A DNA stretch of 64,000 bases from NCBI GenBank assembly GCA_029204225.1, contig CM055095.1:44109184-44173183 (forward strand), given 5' to 3'. The notes under the pieces are model-generated. The model did not search any database. It worked only from the letters and a program-made list of their open reading frames with translations, and was not told the origin of the DNA. Source of the stretch: Diphasiastrum complanatum (Eukaryota; Streptophyta; Lycopodiopsida; Lycopodiales; Lycopodiaceae). A program made the translations under genes and the position numbers. Each line of letters opens with the position of its first letter. The stretch's first letter is position 1. This document shows positions 23,382 to 34,443 of this stretch, piece by piece.

Positions 23382-23760
23382 CTAGAAGTCTCCCTGAGAA
23401 TCAATGCCAACAAGTGAGTGTGTAACTGCATCATGGACAAATGTCAATGTCTGTTGTGTCAAGTCCAGTGTAACGGCTCCAAGAGATGCAAACCAATCAG
23501 CACCAAGGATAAGATCATAACGCTCCATACGAATAATGTAAAGATCTGCCTGTCCAGAAAAATCTCCAATGCGATATGGTAAACGCTGAAACATCTGAGA
23601 ACTAGGAAAAGAATGGGGACTGGCAACCTCAACTGTGAGAGGCTGTGAAGCATGAACAGGTGAAGCACGGATCCGACTAGTGATATAACTGTTGATAAAA
23701 GAATGAGTGCTGCCAGTATCAACTAAAGCAATATACTCACGCCCTGTAATGCATACACGT
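23382..23760 (-). pseudogene. Gypsy-2 protease
   Basis: DTGSTHSFI precedes RIRASPVHASQPLTVEVAS and YDLILGADWFASLGAV, giving the D-T-G active site and ILGADW motif of a retropepsin. A shift near 23600 splits it. The frame ends DSQGDF followed by TAG (23382-23384), with RT continuing in frame. Confidence 0.85.
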
Positions 23761-25008
23761 AACCGAATGGAGCGAGGACCAGGACGCCCTGTCCAAGTAG
23801 CATAGGCAAGCTGAGCATGGCAAGTAGCAGGAAGTAAATCAGTGGAAGGCTCAGAGGATAGGTCAGGCTCATCAAAAATATGAATGTAGATATTGGAATC
23901 ATCTGGAGTAGTGCCCTCATGGTAAAAAACAGCAGTAGTAGTAGGGAGAAGCTGACGGCAATCACGGGCAAAATGGTCAGGACTCTTACAACGAAAGCAA
24001 AGACGCTTCTGTTGAAGGTCAGCGAACTCTGCAGACGTGTAACGTCGGACAAAAGCAGGTCGAGGGGTCGGAGGACGAGGAGACGAAGGGACAATGGAAA
24101 GAGCTGGAACAGAAGGGGTAGGTGTAGGGGTGGACGTAGCGGAAAAAGATGAAGCAGAAGGACGGGGTCGGGAGAAGCGGGAAGGGTGTCAGAGTACTTG
24201 TGCTGTAAAAAACTGGCAAGAGACATCTCCTCAACAAGTGTGGGAGGACAGAAGGAAGAAACATCATAACGTAAGGCACCACGAAGCCCAGCAATGTAAT
24301 GAGAAATAAGCTCAGTGGGCTGTAGATTTGCGAAAAGATAAGAAAGCTCCATAAACTGACTGTATAAGAAGCAAGGTCACTGGTCTAAGTGAGACTACGG
24401 AATGTATCACGTTGGCGGTCGAGCCACTGAGGATCAATCATAGCATGACGGAGGTCACGGCGAAAGGTATGCCATATATGGAGCCCGTCCCAATCAGGAT
24501 CAGCTCGATAAACTCGCCACCATGTGGAGGCGTGTCCATCAAAGAGTAAAGTAGCCAACTGGATCTTCTGAGGATGAGTCTTAGGGTAGATTTGAAAATA
24601 TGTGTCAAGTTTAGCAAACCAATTCTCTAATAAGTTCCGATCAGAGGAACCGGAATAGGTGGCAAGTTGTACCCTATCACGAAAGTCTCAAGCAAAGTGG
24701 CGCTCCAGAACTGGGGGACGTGAAAAGAAACTAAGAGGTGGGTTAGGTGGAATGAACGGTCCACCAGTAGGCTGACTAGTAGAGGAAGATGGAAATCCAA
24801 ATGGACGGGGGGTCCCGAATGAAGGAAAAAGAGGAGCTTTACCAGGACCATGAGGCTGTAAAGAATCAATCTGTGACTGCATAGTAGCAAAGCCGGTCAT
24901 AACCGTATTGAAGCGAAGAACGAGGCCAGAAAAGGTATCATCCGTGCGACGAAACTGATCGGATAAGTTTTCCTGAACAGTTTCACTCGGGGTAGGTGAA
25001 TGTGCCAT
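23761..25008 (-). pseudogene. Gypsy-2 gag
   Basis: Starts MAHSPTPSETVQENLSDQF and contains SQIDSLQPHGPGKAPLF, the retrotransposon gag core (NWFAKLDTYFQIYPKT, WWRVYRADPD, DPQWLDRQRDTFRSL) and a C-rich knuckle region near 24000. It is disrupted by a stop at about 24688, a stop inside the core and a frameshift near 24350. Confidence 0.82.
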
Positions 25009-25694
25009 AATGATAGTGGAAGGAATAGACGAGAACTTGAGGGAGCGAACTCTTGTCGTCACCCCAAATTAGTCTATTAAAACCAATATTATCACAACTA
25101 AGAAAGGGCAGCAATCAACAAATGGAAAAAGTGAAAATGAAGGTTGTAAAAATGCGCTGGACAGCCAGGAGGGAAATGTCAAATTGGAATATCAAACGGA
25201 GTCAGAATTCTGTGAAATGTGGCTGAGGATGGGCGTTGGAGAGCCTTTTGATAAACTGTGAAAGATGGCTGGAAACGGATAAAATAATAGGCGAAAGTGA
25301 CAAGTCGGAAGGGCTGGGGCAGCGCTAAACAGGCTGAAGGATTTTGGCAATTTGGAATAGCAAACGATGACGGAATTGGGTGATTTTTGGATGAGGATGG
25401 GCGCTGGACAGGCTGGGAATAATTGTGGAAGATGGCTGCAAACTGGGAACATGTTGGATGAAAGTGACAGGTTGGAAGGCAGGGACAGCGATGGAAAGGA
25501 AGGAGGAGGAGCGCTGGGCAGCAAGGAAGAGAGGGAGCAAAGCAGGGGGAGCGCTAAGTAGGAAGGAGTGCAAGGGGCAGCGATGGAGCAGGGCTGTCAA
25601 GGCAGCAATGGAGCTGTAGGAGCAGCGATGGAGGAGCAGGGCAAGGCAGCGAAAGAAAAAGAAAAAAAATTCCCAAGATTATGCTCAGAAAAGT
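25009..25694 (-). other. Gypsy-2 leader
   Basis: Purine-rich on the plus strand, with several imperfect repeats of a block containing GAGGATGGGCG and GGCTGG (for example near 25226 and 25390). No coding signal. Confidence 0.55.
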
Positions 25695-25706
25695 ACTCTG
25701 ATACCA
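25695..25706 (-). promoter_or_regulatory. Gypsy-2 primer-binding site
   Basis: Plus-strand ACTCTGATACCA is the complement of TGGTATCAGAGT, adjoining the LTR. It matches the tRNA-iMet 3' end except for the last base. Confidence 0.85.
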
Positions 25707-26117
25707 AGTTACAGATGAAGCCACAATTGATCTAGAGCTAAGCTATGAAAGCAGCACATAAGCAAGACTTAACCCTAGAAAGCAGGAAAGAGAGAGATTA
25801 AGGAGACTAAAGAGAGAGATCAATATCATCAACTGAATAACAAATGACACAATTTCCCTACTTATAACCAAAAGGAAGCCCTAAAAGGAAGCTTCCGGTG
25901 GCTAGGGCCCAACTGGGAGGGATAATAGTTCGCCCTCCAAGAAGGCCCCCACTCTCCAGTAATATGTCCAAATGGCCTAATAATGAATAATAAGGCCAAA
26001 GGCCAACCATATAGTCTAAGTGTCACTAATGAATAAAAAGGGCCTAAGGCCTGCTTATGCATAAAGTAAAGTACATGTAAATGGATGCGACGAATGTAAT
26101 GAGCCAAGTCCATAACT
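25707..26117 (-). repeat. Gypsy-2 5' LTR
   Basis: 411 bp, bounded by AGTTACAGATGAAG and GTCCATAACT on the plus strand. It is homologous over its whole length to the gypsy-3 LTRs, with scattered differences. Confidence 0.85.
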
Positions 26118-26659
26118 TCAGGGACATCAGTTTTCATGGTACTCCCAGGCTTCTCGTCTCTTGCACATATATGGCATTGATATATCTGATCTACAAGACG
26201 GATCTTATCAGTATCTCAGGGGGTTTATTTATCGTGCATATTCTCGAGTGAGATGGCAGGGGCCCTTGGGGGTCAAACTTCTACCGCGTCAGTTTCCTAG
26301 AGCTTGACAATGTTGGGGTTCCAGTTTTGCCTCGCTACTTGGACAATTGACTTTCACATTGCCTCTGATTTACATTGGGACAGTTCCGAGTTTCCTCACA
26401 TCAGTTGTATGTGGAGACGGGGTGTTTCCAGGGTTTCCTCAGGAGAGAGGTGGAGTCAGAGGAACACTTTCTATTCAAGTGTCCTATCTATTATGAGATC
26501 CGAGGACGCTATCATTGTCTTTTCCGGGATCCTCCAATCACACTACGCTCACTCATTTCATATGCGGACCCTCATTGTGTGGCATCGATGTTGCGTGAGA
26601 TCTTCCTGCTCCGTATAGATATTTGTCAGAGAGATCAATCTGGATACCCCACTCAGTAA
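26118..26659 (+). pseudogene. LINE C ORF2 C-terminal region
   Basis: Frame 26375-26659 reads MGQFRVSSHQLYVETG and ESEEHFLFKCPIYYEIRGRY. The first two cysteines of the CCHC knuckle are lost in a short deletion between FLRRE and VESEEHF. Earlier text (SYQYLRGFIYRAYSRVRW) is in another frame. Confidence 0.8.
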
Positions 26660-27129
26660 ACTCAGATTACTTCTTTTTTCTCTAGGAGGCGATCTCAAGC
26701 AGATGACCGACATTTTGTCAAAGGATGGGTCAGACATCTTATCTAGGGATGTTCATCGAGATCGCCCACAGCGCACTGCTTCCAAACCACTCATTATGGC
26801 TACACAAAGACCTCGCAGATGTAGAGCTCATGTACGCAGGCCCAATTCATCAGTTGCTGCATCGTCTTTGTCATCATCTTCTATCATTGCTTTCTTCAGT
26901 TGTGGTCCGGTGGTGACATGACATGACTTCCCATATAGTTCGGATGGTTACTGTACAGCTTTACTGCACCATGTACCTGTACATTATCTCATATTTTCAT
27001 GTCTTGATGACAGAGGAGAGTTTGTTTATTTGTCTAGTCTTGATAGGCTATTATTTAGTAGTTATATTTGCTATTTATGGAGACATTTATTTGCTGCTTT
27101 CATAACACTTGAGATGTACTTGATCCTAT

Positions 27130-27197
27130 ATGCCTTTTGGCATTCTAAAGACGTTAATAAAGGTCTCTCGGTCTCTCTCTCTCTCTCTCTCTCTCTC
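27130..27197 (+). promoter_or_regulatory. LINE C 3' hairpin, box and CT tail
   Basis: ATGCC-TTTT-GGCAT (27130-27143), GTTAATAAAG, then a CT microsatellite (27172-27197). The next LINE begins directly after the tail. Confidence 0.8.
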
Positions 27198-27604
27198 CAT
27201 GATCGCTGGCTGCCCACCTTCCTGATCCATCACTGGCTGCTCCATCACAGCTGTGCCTCATCGCTGGCTGGTTGTCCTTCCTTATGGAGCAACTCACGCA
27301 ACCTTGAACTTTCGCTAACTGCCATGACCTGTCATATGTATACATGTATGGATCAACAATGAAGGAGCAATGCACTCGCCTTCACCATAGCTGAGAGCTG
27401 CGCCTCAAGTCATATAACCTCAGGGGTTTGGAAGCTCAACGCAACGATTTGAATGCCAAGGCAGCGTGAGCCAATGATTTGTAAGGCAACGTCTGCTATA
27501 GATTTGTGATGCAACAGGAGCGGAAGCTAAAGATTTGTAATGCAGCTTAATATGATATGCGCCACCTGCTTGCTTGTTGGCATTTCAGTGCTATAAACTA
27601 GAAA
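27198..27604 (+). other. LINE 5'UTR-like and unassigned DNA
   Basis: The first 90 bp share words such as CATCGCTGGCTG and CTCCATCAC with the 5'UTR of LINE F (38150-38356), so a LINE 5' end probably follows the tail. The remainder to 27604 is not recognised. Confidence 0.45.
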
Positions 27605-27978
27605 TTGTGGACAAAGGAGGAGCTCTCTGGCTCAGACGATAGCCTACCCAACTTCTTGAACATCTTAGGGAGCGTGTTTGACGTCACTTTAGGCAGGCAA
27701 CACTACAATTATTTCGCTGGACAGGATGCCATTCGTGGATTCATCACTGGTCAATCAATAGATGATGATGCGTCCGAGTGAGTTCAAGGCCTTTCAGTTT
27801 TGCAGATAAAGAGTACAGTAGATTGGCAAAGCTTTTATTCTAGGTCATATATCTACAGTGGAAAACTGGTAGGAAGATACTATGATATCTATGGTTATCC
27901 AACGAAGGAGTTGCTACAAGGATAAATTACTGAAAAAGCAAGAAGCAGAAGAAAGTCAACTTCCAAATTGCAATTCAC
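27605..27978 (+). pseudogene. Retrocopy of a MAPR4/neuferricin-like cytochrome-b5-fold gene
   Basis: One frame, broken only by a TGA and a TAA, reads LWTKEELSGSDDSLPNFLNI, GSVFDVTLGRQHYNYFAGQD, AIRGFITGQS, STVDWQSFYSRSY and GKLVGRYYDIYGYPTKELLQ. EEL, GSVFDVT, HY..FAG.DA and VDW..FY are the hallmarks of membrane-associated progesterone-receptor/neuferricin heme-binding proteins (plant MAPR4). The conserved block is uninterrupted by introns, which suggests a copy of spliced RNA. It lies between a LINE tail and the 5'UTR of LINE D. Not functional. Confidence 0.75.
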
Positions 27979-28472
27979 GTTGGTCAGAGAAGGATGGAGG
28001 CGAGCTGACTGGGCGTGCTTCTGCTGACTGGTCGCTGCTGGGCACGTAGCGGACTGGGCGCGCACACTTCAGAGTGCTGGGGGGCTCTAGGGCTGACAGG
28101 GCGCGCATTTGCTGAGTACCATGGCTCCTCCTTGAGGGTCAGGCCCTCCTCGCGCCATACGGACTCGCTCCCCTACAACCGGCACCTCATCCTCCCCCCC
28201 CCCTCGCTGCTAAACCCCCCCCCCCCGGTCGCTGTTGACTCACCCCTTGCTACAGTTCACCCCTCGCTGCTCGTTGACTTCACCACGTTGCAGACTGATG
28301 ATGTGGCAGCGTTGCCTGCCACGCAACGCAAGCAGCGCTGCCTGTTGATGTTGATGTAGATGTAGCACCCCCCCCTGCCTCTTCTTCTCCACAATCACTT
28401 TCTTCTTCTGCTCCTTCTCTTTCATCTTCCTCTTCTTCCACCTCTTCCTCGTCTTCATCGATCTCCAATCCT
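27979..28472 (+). promoter_or_regulatory. Putative LINE D 5'UTR
   Basis: GC-rich, with two C-homopolymer runs near 28193 and 28217 and CGCTGCT words, ending at the ORF1 start. LINE 5'UTRs normally carry the internal promoter. A 114-codon ORF through it shows no domain. Confidence 0.5.
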
Positions 28473-29262
28473 ATGAATTTAGCCATTCCTACGGGCCTCC
28501 TTCCTATTCCTATTTCCCAAGAATCCACGGCTCCTCCACCTACAATAATCCCATACACTCCCTCCAGATCAACCGAACTATTTTCCTCTTGGGAAGCTGA
28601 CCAAATGAGAGCCGATTTTCAACTTTTGAAGCAAGAACTTTCACGATTGAAAGGAGTAGTGGTCTCCTTACTAAAGGAAAAGAACCTGTTCCAGTCCAAA
28701 GTCACCTCGTTGGAGCAAGTGATCAATACTAAGCAGGTTACAGCCTCAGAAACGACCACCACCATGATACGGGAGCTTGAGAGTAAAATCGAACAGCATA
28801 AAGATTCATGGGCAGTAGTCTTAAAGAAAGGCACCAAGCCTAGCGCCCCCATTTCCTCAGTCATCTCAGCCACCATTTCGAAAGAGCGGTCAAGGGAGTA
28901 AAAAGCCCATAACATCAGGTTTCGTGGGATACCGGACACAAGACGCCATTGCCGAGGCTACGAGATTTCTCGAGACCACTCTAGGACATGTGACTGATGG
29001 GCTAGATTCAGCTTGCAGGACCACTAGAGATGCAGCTACACTGATCATTCGCTTCACATCCCTAGACAGCCGCAGAGAAGCTTTACACTGTAGAGCCCAG
29101 TTACGTGGCACTACCATACATATGGACGACGATCTTACCTATATCAAGGTTGAGGAGAGGCGTAAAGCCTTCCAGGTCGCTCGAGAGACTGGTAGACGAG
29201 TCATATGTCGAGATGGTCAGATACGATTTGTTGCTGGCACCCCTAGCCGTTCCCAAAGCTAG
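28473..29262 (+). pseudogene. LINE D ORF1
   Basis: Begins MNLAIPTGLLPIPISQES with a Pro/Ser-rich N-terminus, then coiled-coil text (DFQLLKQELSRLKGVVVSLL, IRELESKIEQHKDSWA). A TAA near 28900 and a frame change precede the RNA-binding part at 28924-29262: AIAEATRFLETTLGHVTDGL, AATLIIRFTSLDSRREAL, MDDDLTYIKVEERRKAF. The layout resembles L1 ORF1p (trimeric coiled coil, RRM, CTD), an RNA chaperone that coats its own transcript. Confidence 0.85.
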
Positions 29263-29299
29263 GAAGTCGGGGGCCCCGGGATTGGGAGCATCCCGGGGC

Positions 29300-30480
29300 C
29301 CCATCCATACCATGCCATCTTCAAATTGGGGTATGCAATTGTGATGGCATCCACTCATCCTCTACAGCAGGTGATTTGATTGACTTTATCACTGCACGGG
29401 ACCTATTGTTTTTTATGGAGACTCACAAGAACCAGGTGCGCGGTTTACCGACCTTCCCGAGATACAGATGGGATTCAATATACAGGACTAGATCAGCCAG
29501 TGGCCGTGGTTCAGGAGTGGCTTGTCTCTACATAGAGTACCTTCATCAGATGTTTGAGTTCGTCGGGATGATGAGCATGCACAATATATTCGGCTTCGTA
29601 TCACAGGACGAGCGATTGGTTTGGACAGGGACATCTTCATTGTTGCCTGCTATTTTCCTCCAGAGTCCTCCTCCTTTGTTGAGGGTGTTGGCTCACCTTA
29701 TTTGGACCTTTCAGCGGATATCATCAGATTTGCAGAGCAGGGGCATATTTTCCTCACTAGGATTTTAATGCCCGGACAGCTTCACGACAGACAGAGTTCC
29801 ATGATGCTACAGACCAGATGCGAGTTCATCCCTTGATAATGACAGCTTGGGGATCAATAGGATTTCCGATGATGGACCGGGACCTATTACTTTATATGGT
29901 GAGTACCTGTTGCAGTTTGGTGAGGCACATGAGTTAGCCATTTATAATGGCCTACCTCACTGGCCTAACTCTGGTAGCTATACTTGTCACCCTCACAGTG
30001 GGGGTCATAGTGTGGTTGATTACCTCATGGGGTCACCGTCATCCATCCCTCTCATTCATAGATTCCATATCTCCCCTACCACCCTCTCCAATCATTCGTT
30101 TATCTTCGCTATTGACCACCTTCCACCATTACAACCTCTACACCAGTCCATCCTTTCCCGTGCAACCAAATACACCTTCCACCCCCTCTCCATCCCACTC
30201 TACCAGGAATCCCTCACCTCCTTACTTCACTCTTTTCCACACAGTGAATCGCTGGAGTCACAAGCCGCCTTCCTCACCACCTGTCTCCACTCTGCAGCTA
30301 CTTTGGCTTTCCCCTCTAAACCTCATAAACACAAACCAATCCATCCACGATCATCCCGACCTTTCCATCCACCGCACTATCACACATGCTTGTTTCCACA
30401 CCCGCCATCTCCTCCGCTCTTCACGGCATACAACCGCACACTTCGTCGCAAAAAAAAAAAAAAAGCGTGCCTATGATGAC
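29300..30480 (+). pseudogene. LINE D ORF2 endonuclease and linker start
   Basis: Frames 29376-29768, 29621-29836 and 29847-30476 together give FFMETHKNQVRGLPTF, DIFIVACYFPPESSSF, the GDFNAR-equivalent degraded to FLTRILMPGQL, and SPTTLSNHSFIFA (SDH changed to SNH). The key Asp positions are therefore altered. A 14-15-A run at 30450-30464 probably slipped and causes the last frame change. Confidence 0.82.
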
Positions 30481-31814
30481 TCTAAAGGAAACCGCCTTGT
30501 GAACCTTCTTCTCCGCTCCTCCTCTGGTGCCTTTTGGCGTGAGTTTATCCGTCGTGCCCCCCGCCTCTTCTGGACGACTTACATATTTGGAGCGACTATG
30601 CTACCCAGCTTTACACAATACCCACTAATACGCCCATCTCCATCTCTCCTCGACCTTCAGACTTCCCCTTCTTCACCCCTGACTGGGTTCGAGCAGCAAT
30701 CAAAAAGCTGAAAACCCACCGCTCCAAAGACATTGAAGACCTTGAGTCTGAGCTACTGATTCACGCCCCCGATACCCTTGCCCCTACATTACCCACTCTC
30801 CTTAACCATGTTGTTGTTGAGGGCTTCCCATCCTCTTGGTGCACCAACATCATACATCCTATCCATAAAAATGGTGACCCCATGCTACCTGGTAATTACT
30901 GCACTATTATGATTGGACATGTCCTTGCAAAGTTATATGGCGTCATCCTCCAGTCTGCAGTTAGCTCAGAGGCAGAGTCTAAGAGATTACATGCTTTGGG
31001 TCAGGCAGGGTTCCGCGCTCATTATTCCACTATAGATCACATATTCACACTCCGAGCCATCATTGAGGAGGTTAGACACAGGAAAGAAAAGGTTTATTGT
31101 TGTTTTGTGGATTTCATAAAAGCCTTTGATTCTGTCCCACGCTCTTTACTTATCCAGAGACTCTGAGACCTGGGTTTCTCTACAGATATTATTCTAGCCG
31201 TCATGGCTCTCTATGAGAGGGTTTTGGGTTGCTTTCGCCATGGTAGTGGCATTTCTGAGCAAATCTGGAGTACTATTGGGGTTAAGCGGGGATGCCCTCT
31301 CTCACCAGTACTCTTTCGATTATATATTGACGAGCTAGAGCAAGTCATCTCTCAGTGTGGTGGGGATGGTTGTCGGCTGGGAGACATTCAGATTGTCATC
31401 CTTCTGTATGCGGATGATGTGGTACTAGTCTCCCGTACCAGAGAGGGATTACAGAGACAGTTGGACTGTTTACACACTTTTTGTACCCAGTGGGGTTTAG
31501 GGGTGAACCTCTCGAAGACCAAAGTTATGGTCTTCAATACCTCTCAGGCCTTCATGCAGCGCCAGGAGCTTACCTTTGATGGACAGTCCCTAGAGGTGGT
31601 TTCTTCATACACTTACCTGGGCGTGCTCTTCTCTGGTCCTACCTTCAGCATGAGACAGGCGGCTACTTCTAGACTTGGGAAGCGCCACTCTTCCCTAGTC
31701 CAGCTGGAGAGATTCTACTTCCGTAAGTCTATCCGAGATGCCCCGAGTAAGTGCTATCATCTTCACAATGGTCCAACATTTCACGCTTACAGACCACCAT
31801 GTTGGCTTGCATGA
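30481..31814 (+). pseudogene. LINE D reverse transcriptase
   Basis: Linker text (SSSGAFWREFIRRAP) leads to CTIMIGHVLAKLYGVILQSA, IDHIFTLRAIIEEVRHRKEK, CCFVDFIKAFDSVPRSLLIQ, a TGA at about 31165, then frame 31203-31814 with TIGVKRGCPLSPVLFRLYID and LLYADDVVLVSRTREG (YADD at 31407-31418). The palm is preserved. The thumb ends in a frameshift near 31760. Confidence 0.88.
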
Positions 31815-32634
31815 TCTGAGCGAAGCCCTCGGTTCCCATGAGATCATCCTTGCAGAGTTTGCCACCCCCCCTATTCAGATTGAGGCAGCCTTCCAACTTA
31901 TCACGTACATCCAGAGAGCTCAGGCACTTCCTGATACCGAGCAGCGATATACGCAGACTACACTCATGTCCTCTCATCACCTTCAGACTCAGGGATACCG
32001 GCTATCATGGTTCTCTCAGGCATCACACTTCCTCATGGAAGCATTTGGTATCACTATCACTAATCTCCCTTTGGTTACACACCAGTACATTAGACATTTT
32101 TTATACAGAGCATATCTCGACCGTACTTGGCGTCACCAACTGGGGGTTAAGTCTGACTACTACCGGAATCACTTTCTAAAGCAGGATGCCATTGGTCTTC
32201 CAGTTTTACCTCGCTATTTGTCCTCTAAACTATCACACGGTCTCCGTTTCACTTTGGGACAATTCAGAGTCTCCTCACATCAATTGGCTATTGAGACAGG
32301 CAGATTCCAGGATACACCACGAGAGGAGAGACTATGCCTGTTGTGTCCCCTACATGAGATAGAGTCCGAGGAGCCTTTTATCTTCAGATGCCCCATATAT
32401 TATGAGATTAGAGGGAGATATCACTATTTATTCCGTGACATGCCTACTACACTCAGAGCACTGATGGGATATGAGGACTCTTGTTGTGTCGCACTTATGC
32501 TACAAGAGATGGTCTTGCTACGCCAGGACAGGTACCAATCAACTCACCAACCACATCCTAGCTCTCAGGCTCAGATTACGTCTTTCTTCACCAGGAGATG
32601 GACACGGCCTGACGACGACATACCACCTCACTGA
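31738..32634 (+). pseudogene. LINE D ORF2 C-terminal region with CCHC knuckle
   Basis: An open stretch of 298 codons: ILAEFATPPIQIEAAFQLIT, THQYIRHFLYRAYLDRTWRH, LCLLCPLHEIESEEPFIFRC (the knuckle His is replaced by Pro) and YYEIRGRYHYLFRD. One of the longest open C-terminal segments in the window. Confidence 0.85.
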
Positions 32635-32971
32635 TGTCAGAGACAATGTATCACTCATAGTCATGCAGCAATTCACACTTCTCATCTTATTACGAGAGCG
32701 CACAGTTTTCACCCTCCTAGACGACATCAGCGACGGCCCATACCTCCTGATACAGCTCGTATTATGTCTTTTTTCAACAACAGCACTATCTAACACTATC
32801 TGATACTACTCTACTCCTGGCAGCTATTCTTGCTCCCACTTATGGACAGTTGGCAGTTTGTAGTTTACAGTTATATTACTCATTTCTCTTTTATGCATAA
32901 CTTTTCTTGGAGACGTTTATATACACTCCCATGGTTTTCACATACTTGACATGTACTCCTTTTGGTCTTAT

Positions 32972-33029
32972 ATGCCTTTTGGCATGGAAAAGACATTAAT
33001 AAAGCTTTCTTTCTTTCTTTCTTTCTCTC
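32972..33029 (+). promoter_or_regulatory. LINE D 3' hairpin, box and TTTC tail
   Basis: ATGCC-TTTT-GGCAT (32972-32985), ATTAATAAAG (32995-33004), then CTTT units passing into CT at 33005-33029. Confidence 0.8.
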
Positions 33030-33288
33030 AGCGGGTCACTGAGCAAACCTGGAGCGGATCTGAGCGGACATGGAGTGGATCTGAGCGGACCTGGAGCACA
33101 GTTCTGAGCGGACCTGGAGCACAGATCTAGAGCGCGGATCTGAGCGGATCTGAGCCCCCGATGTACTGCTACTAGTCCTACGCTGCTGCTAGCACGCTTC
33201 TGGTGCTAACACATGTTGACCGGACTCCTGCTATTCGGACCTACAAGATCGTGCTACAACCTTCAACCCTGTCCTATGGCTCCATGCA
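33030..33288 (+). promoter_or_regulatory. LINE 5'UTR-like repeats
   Basis: Imperfect tandem units built on GAGCGGATCT and GAGCGGACCTGGAGCACAG fill 33040-33150, followed by unique sequence. Its position straight after the LINE D tail suggests a 5'UTR whose element was interrupted or lost when LINE E inserted. Confidence 0.45.
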
Positions 33289-34443
33289 AGTGATAATCTG
33301 AAATATAGCCTCAACAATCAGTGGTGGTGAGGCAAACTCTGCCAGTATGATATCATGGGGAACTGACTGCTTCACACGAATCATCCGGCTAAGCATAAGG
33401 ATCTGCAAACGTGAAATATCACTCCAAGTATCTCTGGACAAGCCAGGACACCATGTCTATGCTGAACATAGAGCAACCGGAGAGACAGTGGTAGAAAAAA
33501 GGCGACAGCGCGTATCAGGATCATGCACATAGTAGATAGAGGAAAACCTCTCCATCTGGACAAGAGCAGAGTGCCCCTTGCGGAGCCTAGACAGTGCAGC
33601 TGGTCTAAAAGTGAGCAATGGACCAGGAAAAAGGACACCCAAGTATGTATAAGAGGCTACTATCTCCAGTGGCAGCTCATCATAGTAGACCCGTCATAGT
33701 AGAACACTGTGTCTCTCATATGCTGTCAATTGATCATTGGTGTTGAACACCATGACCTTAGTCTTACCAATGTTCACCATCAAACCCCATGTCTGGCAAA
33801 AAGTATATAAAGCATCAAGGTGTTGCTGACGCCCAGATGCTGATCTCGATAGAAGTATCACGTCATCCGCATACAGTAGAATAGGGGTAATCATATCTGC
33901 TAACGAACAGCCATCTCCACCCTCTTCCCTAATAACCAGCTCAAGATCATCAATATATAGAGCAAGGAGAGTAGGGGACAAAGGACACCCCTGCTTAACT
34001 CCCACTGTACTATGAATGTAAGAGGACCATCCATCACCATCTCGAAAGTGAGCCAGCACTCTCTCATACAATGTGAAGATAGCAGCAATGATCTCCTGAG
34101 AAAAACCAAGCGATGCTAGGCGCTGGAGTAAAAGGTGTCTCGGAACAGAATCAAAGGCTTTGCGGAAATCCACAAAGCAACAACAAACCCTCTGCTTCTT
34201 GAACTTAGTCTCCTCAATAATGCATCTCAGGATGAATATCTGGTCAGCCGTGGAGTAGCCAGCGCGAAAACCTGCCTGTCCCATAGCATGTAACCCCTTG
34301 TCTCTGCCCGTGAGCTGACAATAGACTGCAAAACGGATCCATATAGCTTGGCCATAGTATGACTGATCATAATAGTGCGGTAGGTGTCTACAATCAAAGG
34401 ATCCCCGACTTTGAGGATAGGGTGTAAAAGGTTGGTGCACCAC
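33289..34443 (-). pseudogene. LINE E RT (in inverted segment)
   Basis: Minus-strand frame 33694-34443: GYSTADQIFILRCIIEETKF, CCFVDFRKAFDSVPRHLLLQ, TVGVKQGCPLSPTLLALYID and LLYADDVILLSRS (YADD). The thumb continues to FQIIT at 33289. Frame changes lie near 33690 and 34260. Confidence 0.88.

Larger units (their letters stand above)
22816..26117 (-). mobile_element. Gypsy-2, chromovirus 5' half
   Basis: Minus strand: 5' LTR (25707-26117), primer site, leader, gag, protease, and RT up to FRTH, where it stops at 22816 against LINE C. RNase H, integrase, chromodomain and 3' LTR are gone. Its sequence is close to gypsy-3 (57299-63926), so both belong to one family. The right LTR edge meets LINE C 3' sequence. 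Confidence 0.9.
21111..27171 (+). mobile_element. LINE C, split by gypsy-2
   Basis: Left part 21111-22815 holds ORF1 and the endonuclease; right part 26118-27171 holds the ORF2 C-terminus and 3'UTR. The linker end and the whole RT are absent, as is the 3' half of gypsy-2, which points to one deletion across the nested pair. The 3' end has the hairpin ATGCC-TTTT-GGCAT (27130-27143), GTTAATAAAG and a CT tail. Confidence 0.85.
28473..33029 (+). mobile_element. LINE D, near full-length
   Basis: Contains ORF1, endonuclease, linker, RT, CCHC region, 3'UTR, hairpin and a TTTC-type tail in the correct order. It is the longest plus-strand copy, but several frameshifts (about 28900, 29600, 30450, 31170, 31800) inactivate it. 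The following LINE-like 5'UTR (33030 on) begins at the tail. Confidence 0.9.

Noticed and set aside
28240-28558. Glu/Lys-rich minus-strand ORFs opposite the LINE D 5'UTR and ORF1
   Set aside because: They are antisense shadows of a Ser/Pro-rich coding region (TCTTCT repeats).
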